The position numbers were made by a program, and so were the translations under genes. DNA of 26,450 nt from positions 1-26,450 of the IMG/VR virus record IMGVR_UViG_3300044613_000155, one strand, 5' to 3'. Positions 24,092 to 26,450 of this stretch are shown piece after piece (the stretch's first letter is position 1; every line of letters starts with the position of its first letter). The notes under the pieces were generated by a model. That model worked only from the letters and a program-made list of their open reading frames with translations, searched no databases and was not told the DNA's origin. This DNA is from a virus.

Positions 24092-24940
24092 TTAATTCAT
24101 TCCACCCTGCACTTTCAAAGCATCTCTCAAATCATCTTTTGTTGGGTGATTGTACCTTTGAGTCATTCGTATGTCTCTATGTCCAACAACTTTTTGCACT
24201 ACTTCAATACCCACCCTGCGTTTAAGTAATCTAGTAATGTATGTGTGTCTAAATGAGTGTATGACAAAATCTTTTTCATTTTGCATATTCATCTTCTTCC
24301 GTATCATTGACCAACTGTTTTCTACTACGTGTAGTTTGTATGGGAACGGACTTATTAAATTTAATTGTTTTCTTTTTTTAAAAATACTTTTAACTTTATC
24401 AAATATAGGAACATATCTAGTGTCCCCGTTTTTAGTATCTTTTAAACAAATAAACTCACCTTCAATATTTTCCCACGTTAACTTTAGTAATTCAGAAACA
24501 CGACAACCAGTTTCTACTAAACATACCCACAAATCATTAAGTTCATTATAACCACAACTTGTACTTGTTTGCAATAGTTTATTTTCTATTTCTGATGTAA
24601 ATATAAACTTACGTTGATTATTTTCAGTTTCGTATTCAACCATAGGTATACCCCAAGTAAAAGTAAACCCGCCCATACCCCTTGAATATGTTATCAATTT
24701 AGATACCGAGGCTAACTTCCTATTAATTGTCGCTGCCTTGTACTTTAAAGTTTCTTTACAATAAAATTTAAAATTACGAAGTATATCTGTAGTCAAGTGT
24801 TTAAAAGGTTTGTTAGCCCCATACCAATTCATAAACACCTCAGCGTTCTTTACACTAGCTACGCCACTTTTTTGTTTAGACCACTCCCTTAAAATTACTA
24901 ATTGTAAAAGTTCTAGAGTGGTAATGTTTTTATTTTGCAT
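24092..24940 (-). CDS. int: Tyrosine recombinase (phage integrase)
   Basis: The 282-residue product has an N-terminal SAM-like core-binding domain (about 10-90) and a complete catalytic domain: R147 in ETGCRVSELLKL, K170 in DTKNGDTRYVPI, H228 and R231 in IHSFRHT, H254 in VVGHRDIRMT, and nucleophile Y263 in QRYNHPT. It should insert the phage genome at a host attB, commonly a tRNA gene in integrase-bearing pelagiphages. A separate N-terminal arm-binding domain is short or absent. It has the best host-type promoter and ribosome site in the window (GGAGG five bases before ATG). Confidence 0.95.
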   Translation of the reverse strand: MQNKNITTLELLQLVILREWSKQKSGVASVKNAEVFMNWYGANKPFKHLTTDILRNFKFYCKETLKYKAATINRKLASVSKLITYSRGMGGFTFTWGIPMVEYETENNQRKFIFTSEIENKLLQTSTSCGYNELNDLWVCLVETGCRVSELLKLTWENIEGEFICLKDTKNGDTRYVPIFDKVKSIFKKRKQLNLISPFPYKLHVVENSWSMIRKKMNMQNEKDFVIHSFRHTYITRLLKRRVGIEVVQKVVGHRDIRMTQRYNHPTKDDLRDALKVQGGMN

Positions 24941-24945
24941 TATGA

Positions 24946-24992
24946 CCTCCGTTAATTTTTAATTATATACTTAGTCTCATAAAACAAGTCAA
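24946..24992 (-). promoter_or_regulatory. Host sigma70-type promoter and strong RBS for integrase
   Basis: On the minus strand TTGACT (24992-24987) is followed after exactly 17 bases by TATATA (24969-24964), which itself runs into TATAAT-like sequence (TATATAAT). GGAGG at 24950-24946 lies five bases before the integrase ATG. With a start site near 24957 the leader would be very short. Since only small gaps separate integrase, the 71-codon ORF and RNA polymerase, this promoter could drive all three. Confidence 0.75.
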
Positions 24993-25018
24993 GTCTTTTT
25001 AAAAAATAAATTTAAAAT

Positions 25019-25062
25019 TAAAACGCAATTTAAACTTAAAGCTAAAACGCAATTTGAACTTA
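25019..25062. repeat. Pair of 20-bp direct repeats
   Basis: TAAAACGCAATTTAAACTTA (25019-25038) recurs as TAAAACGCAATTTGAACTTA (25043-25062), 19 of 20 identical, with a period of 24 bp, little more than two helical turns. The pair begins 27 bp upstream of the integrase -35 box, suitable for a regulator or integrase arm site. Confidence 0.75.
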
Positions 25063-25092
25063 TGATAGTGAATTTTTATTTTTCAATTTTTA

Positions 25093-25151
25093 GTTGTAAA
25101 ACTTTAGGTTGTAAAACTTTAGGTTGTAAAACTAAGGGTTGTAAAAATGAG
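25093..25151. repeat. Four tandem 15-bp direct repeats, core GTTGTAAAA
   Basis: Copies start at 25093, 25108, 25123 and 25138. The first two are identical (GTTGTAAAACTTTAG), the third is GTTGTAAAACTAAGG and the fourth GTTGTAAAAATGAG. The invariant part is GTTGTAAAA. A further TTGTAAAA is present at 25630-25637, on the other side of the intergenic region. The arrangement resembles integrase arm-type sites or an iteron/operator array. Confidence 0.8.
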
Positions 25152-25227
25152 CTGTTTTTTAATTTTTAATATGGCTAATATGGCAGTTATAATTAATAAA
25201 TTTGTTAAGTAATTCATTTTAAATTAT

Positions 25228-25280
25228 CGGGTTAAATTGTTTTTAGTATCGAAGGTAGAGCAAAATTAGGAGTTAACCCG
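25228..25280. repeat. Perfect 8-bp inverted repeat with 37-bp spacer
   Basis: CGGGTTAA (25228-25235) is matched by TTAACCCG (25273-25280). It stands out as GC-rich ends in a region that is otherwise nearly all A and T. The spacer contains GTATCGAAGGTAGAGC, the least A+T-rich patch nearby. It could be a protein-binding site, a recombination core with flanking sites, or a transcript hairpin. Confidence 0.55.
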
Positions 25281-25296
25281 TATTAATATAATTAAA

Positions 25297-25467
25297 TTAA
25301 GCTAAATAATTTAAAATTAAAATTATTGGAATTAATAAAAATAATAAAATTAAAAAAATAGTGAAATCATTTAAACTAGCAATAGCCGTTATTAAAACTA
25401 CACTAAATAAAATTATTAAAACTACCGATAAAATATTTTTTAAACAATTATTTAAAATAAAAACCCC
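25297..25467 (-). other. Open hydrophobic frame lacking a standard start codon
   Basis: The minus strand is open for 56 codons from just after a TAG at 25470-25468 to TAA at 25299-25297. The translation is almost a two-helix membrane peptide: VVLIILFSVVLITAIA, a short polar turn SLNDFT, then a long run of I, L and F ending NYLA. There is no in-frame ATG, GTG or TTG. AGGGGG lies five bases before an in-frame ATT (25458), which would be a very rare start. T-rich DNA easily yields hydrophobic frames by chance, so this is only a candidate. Confidence 0.15.
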
Positions 25468-25497
25468 CTAATTTAGTTAAATTAAAACCTTTTAAGA

Positions 25498-25541
25498 TGT
25501 GTTATCACACTACCCGTAGTATGTGGTATTTTTGCAACACA
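25498..25541. repeat. Imperfect hairpin/cruciform
   Basis: TGTGTT (25498-25503) pairs with AACACA (25536-25541). Inside, CACA-CTA pairs with TAG-(TA bulge)-TGTG around a CCCG loop. No U run follows on either strand, so it does not look like an intrinsic terminator. It could be an operator or part of a structured RNA. Confidence 0.45.
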
Positions 25542-25643
25542 CAAGTAATGGTATGTATATAACACCTATAAATTGGAATTACAAGCCCTAATTGTATTTT
25601 ATTTTTGTAGTCTTTTATTGTTTTAATTATTGTAAAATCACTC

Positions 25644-25651
25644 TATACAAT
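25644..25651 (+). promoter_or_regulatory. Weak -10 candidate for the rightward genes
   Basis: TATACAAT lies 34 bp before the ATG of the 66-codon ORF. A TTGTTT at 25618-25623 is the nearest -35-like box, but the spacing of 20 bp to TATACA is too long for a good sigma70 promoter. It is the best rightward match I see, and a weak one. Confidence 0.25.
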
Positions 25652-25685
25652 AGGGTAGGTAGATAAAAATTAATTTAGGCGATTA

Positions 25686-25886
25686 ATGATTTTAGGCAGT
25701 TTACAATATTTAAAAAAATCTGGGAATTACAGAATAAAAAATTATTTTAGTAATTCATACGAATTTATTACGCCAAATTATAACCAATATAATCGCATTA
25801 TTTCTTATAAATTTAGAAATATAAACTTTAGTAATTTTGTAGAAATTAGGTCTTTTATTAATAACATTAACAAAATTAAAATTTAA
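25686..25886 (+). CDS. Small orphan protein, first gene of the rightward unit
   Basis: The 66-residue product starts MILGSLQYLKKSGNYRIKNYF and is rich in Asn, Tyr, Ile, Phe and basic residues, with a basic C-terminus ending NNINKIKI. I recognise no family and see no signal peptide, cysteines or membrane helix. Its stop is four bases before the ATG of the amidotransferase-like gene, which argues that it is a real, co-transcribed gene. Base composition is extremely A+T-rich. A chance open frame cannot be excluded, since random frames are moderately long in such DNA, although stop codons are also A+T-rich. Confidence 0.5.
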   Translation: MILGSLQYLKKSGNYRIKNYFSNSYEFITPNYNQYNRIISYKFRNINFSNFVEIRSFINNINKIKI

Positions 25887-25890
25887 TTAA

Positions 25891-26450
25891 ATGTGCATTA
25901 TAATAGTTGGTAAACCAGAAAATATAACAGATAAAATTCTTTTAAGAGCATACAACGGGAATAAAGACGGTTTCGGTCTTATGTACTCTAAAGATAATAA
26001 AATTATCACAGAAAAATTCTTACCAAAAAAATTTAAATCAGTTTTAAAGTGTTTTAATAAACACGCAAAAAATACAAATCAAATTGCTTTGCATTTTAGA
26101 TTTGCAACACAGGGCGAAAAAAATAATTTTAATAGCCACCCCTTTTGTATTTTAAATAAAAAGTTAGGCGATAATTTTGATTTATTTTTAATGCACAACA
26201 GCCCATTATTACCAGCCCCTATTTTAGATAATAAAAAATCTGATACTTATTTTTTTAGTAGATATATTTTAAAACCAATAATTAAAAATAAACCAGATTT
26301 AATTTTTAATGAAAGTTTTATTAAATCTTTAAATAAAATTATTAATGCTGAAACAAATTCAAGGGTATTACTTTTAAACAGTTTAAATAATAATTTTGAG
26401 TTTTTAGGCGACTGGTCGGAATATAAAAATTTAAAAGTATCTCAAACATA
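25891..26450 (+). CDS. Class II glutamine amidotransferase-like protein (Ntn hydrolase), runs off the right edge
   Basis: The frame opens at ATG 25891 and stays open to the window end; the last two bases are TA, so a stop may fall right at the edge, leaving 186 residues. Cys2 directly follows the start Met, as in class II amidotransferases where Met removal exposes the catalytic N-terminal Cys. HFRFATQG (68-75) matches the RWATHG motif of GlmS (R70, T73), followed by NSHPF. MHNSPL (101-106) matches the HNG oxyanion segment with Gly replaced by Ser, N103 kept. SDTYF (117-121) matches the SDTE motif (D118). NKDGFGLMY (24-32) is also typical. No synthase or isomerase domain is visible, so it is probably a stand-alone glutaminase/amidase of unknown partner. 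It lies four bases after the 66-codon ORF. Confidence 0.75.
   Translation, partial: MCIIIVGKPENITDKILLRAYNGNKDGFGLMYSKDNKIITEKFLPKKFKSVLKCFNKHAKNTNQIALHFRFATQGEKNNFNSHPFCILNKKLGDNFDLFLMHNSPLLPAPILDNKKSDTYFFSRYILKPIIKNKPDLIFNESFIKSLNKIINAETNSRVLLLNSLNNNFEFLGDWSEYKNLKVSQT

Larger units (their letters stand above)
24941..25685. other. Long A+T-rich divergent intergenic region, likely attP/regulatory region
   Basis: About 745 bp separate the leftward integrase from the rightward small ORF. I find no convincing gene and no tRNA; a T-arm-like GTTCAAAT on the minus strand near 25057 lacks a paired stem. What it does hold is listed separately: integrase promoter, a 20-bp repeat pair, four 15-bp tandem repeats, an 8-bp inverted repeat, an open hydrophobic frame without a normal start, and an imperfect hairpin. 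Such a long gap is out of keeping with the rest of this tightly packed sequence. By position it is the best candidate for attP and lysogeny control. Confidence 0.6.

Noticed and set aside
24171-24551. Plus-strand open frame of 126 codons
   Set aside because: Antisense to the integrase catalytic domain, whose motifs are intact.
25040-25065. GTTCAAAT on the minus strand as tRNA T-arm, sign of an att site
   Set aside because: Flanking bases cannot form the 5-bp T stem, and it is part of the 20-bp repeat pair.
25147-25212. 21-codon plus-strand ORF (MSCFLIFNMANMAV) starting in the last tandem repeat
   Set aside because: Too short to judge, no clear ribosome site, and such frames are common by chance here.
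25228-25280. tRNA-like element (GGTAGAGC resembling a D-arm within the inverted repeat)
   Set aside because: Only 53 bp long, no matching GCTC strand, no T-arm; not a tRNA.
25580-25603. TACAA/TTGTA stem followed by T-rich sequence, terminator-like
   Set aside because: Only five A/T-rich pairs; too weak to call.
1-26450. CRISPR array or insertion sequence
   Set aside because: No spaced identical repeats of 20-40 bp with unique spacers, and no transposase or terminal repeats were seen.

Overview
The window looks like most of the genome of a low-GC, T7-like podovirus (Autographiviridae-type) that carries a tyrosine integrase. The strand logic and gene order are those of T7 read right to left on the minus strand: integrase, small ORF, single-subunit RNA polymerase (gp1), ssDNA-binding protein (gp2.5), endonuclease I (gp3), primase-helicase (gp4), family A DNA polymerase (gp5), a small ORF, 5'-3' exonuclease (gp6), a run of small genes, gp7.3-like protein, portal (gp8), scaffold (gp9), capsid (gp10), tail tubular proteins A and B (gp11, gp12), internal virion proteins (gp13, 14, 15, 16) and the N-terminus of the tail fibre (gp17). 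The strong A+T bias plus an integrase next to the phage RNA polymerase fits the HTVC019P/HTVC011P type of pelagiphage infecting SAR11 (Pelagibacter). That host assignment is inference; another low-GC marine host is possible.

Layout: 1-14716 is the virion module (tail fibre to gp7.3-like), 14719-15571 a cluster of overlapping small genes including a DUF3310 protein, 15549-21329 the replication and recombination module, and 21431-24940 the RNA polymerase and integrase module. Genes are packed with 1-nt TAATG or 8-nt ATGANTGA overlaps. Only three minus-strand gaps look regulatory: a hairpin after the capsid gene (analogue of T7 T-phi), a 147-bp structured leader before the capsid gene, and a 101-bp leader before the ssb gene that can fold as an H-type pseudoknot. 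The integrase has a near-consensus host sigma70 promoter and a strong Shine-Dalgarno, and that transcript would probably continue into the RNA polymerase gene.

From 24941 to 25685 there is about 745 bp of very A+T-rich DNA without a convincing gene. It holds a four-copy 15-bp tandem repeat, a 20-bp repeat pair, an 8-bp perfect inverted repeat and a larger imperfect hairpin. It is the natural place for attP, integrase arm sites and lysogeny operators, but I could not identify an att core or a tRNA fragment. To its right, on the plus strand, lie a 66-codon orphan ORF and the start of a stand-alone class II glutamine amidotransferase-like (Ntn hydrolase) gene that runs off the window. This divergent pair is the least conventional part of the window. 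Terminase, holin and the rest of the tail fibre are not in the window; no repressor-like gene is recognisable.
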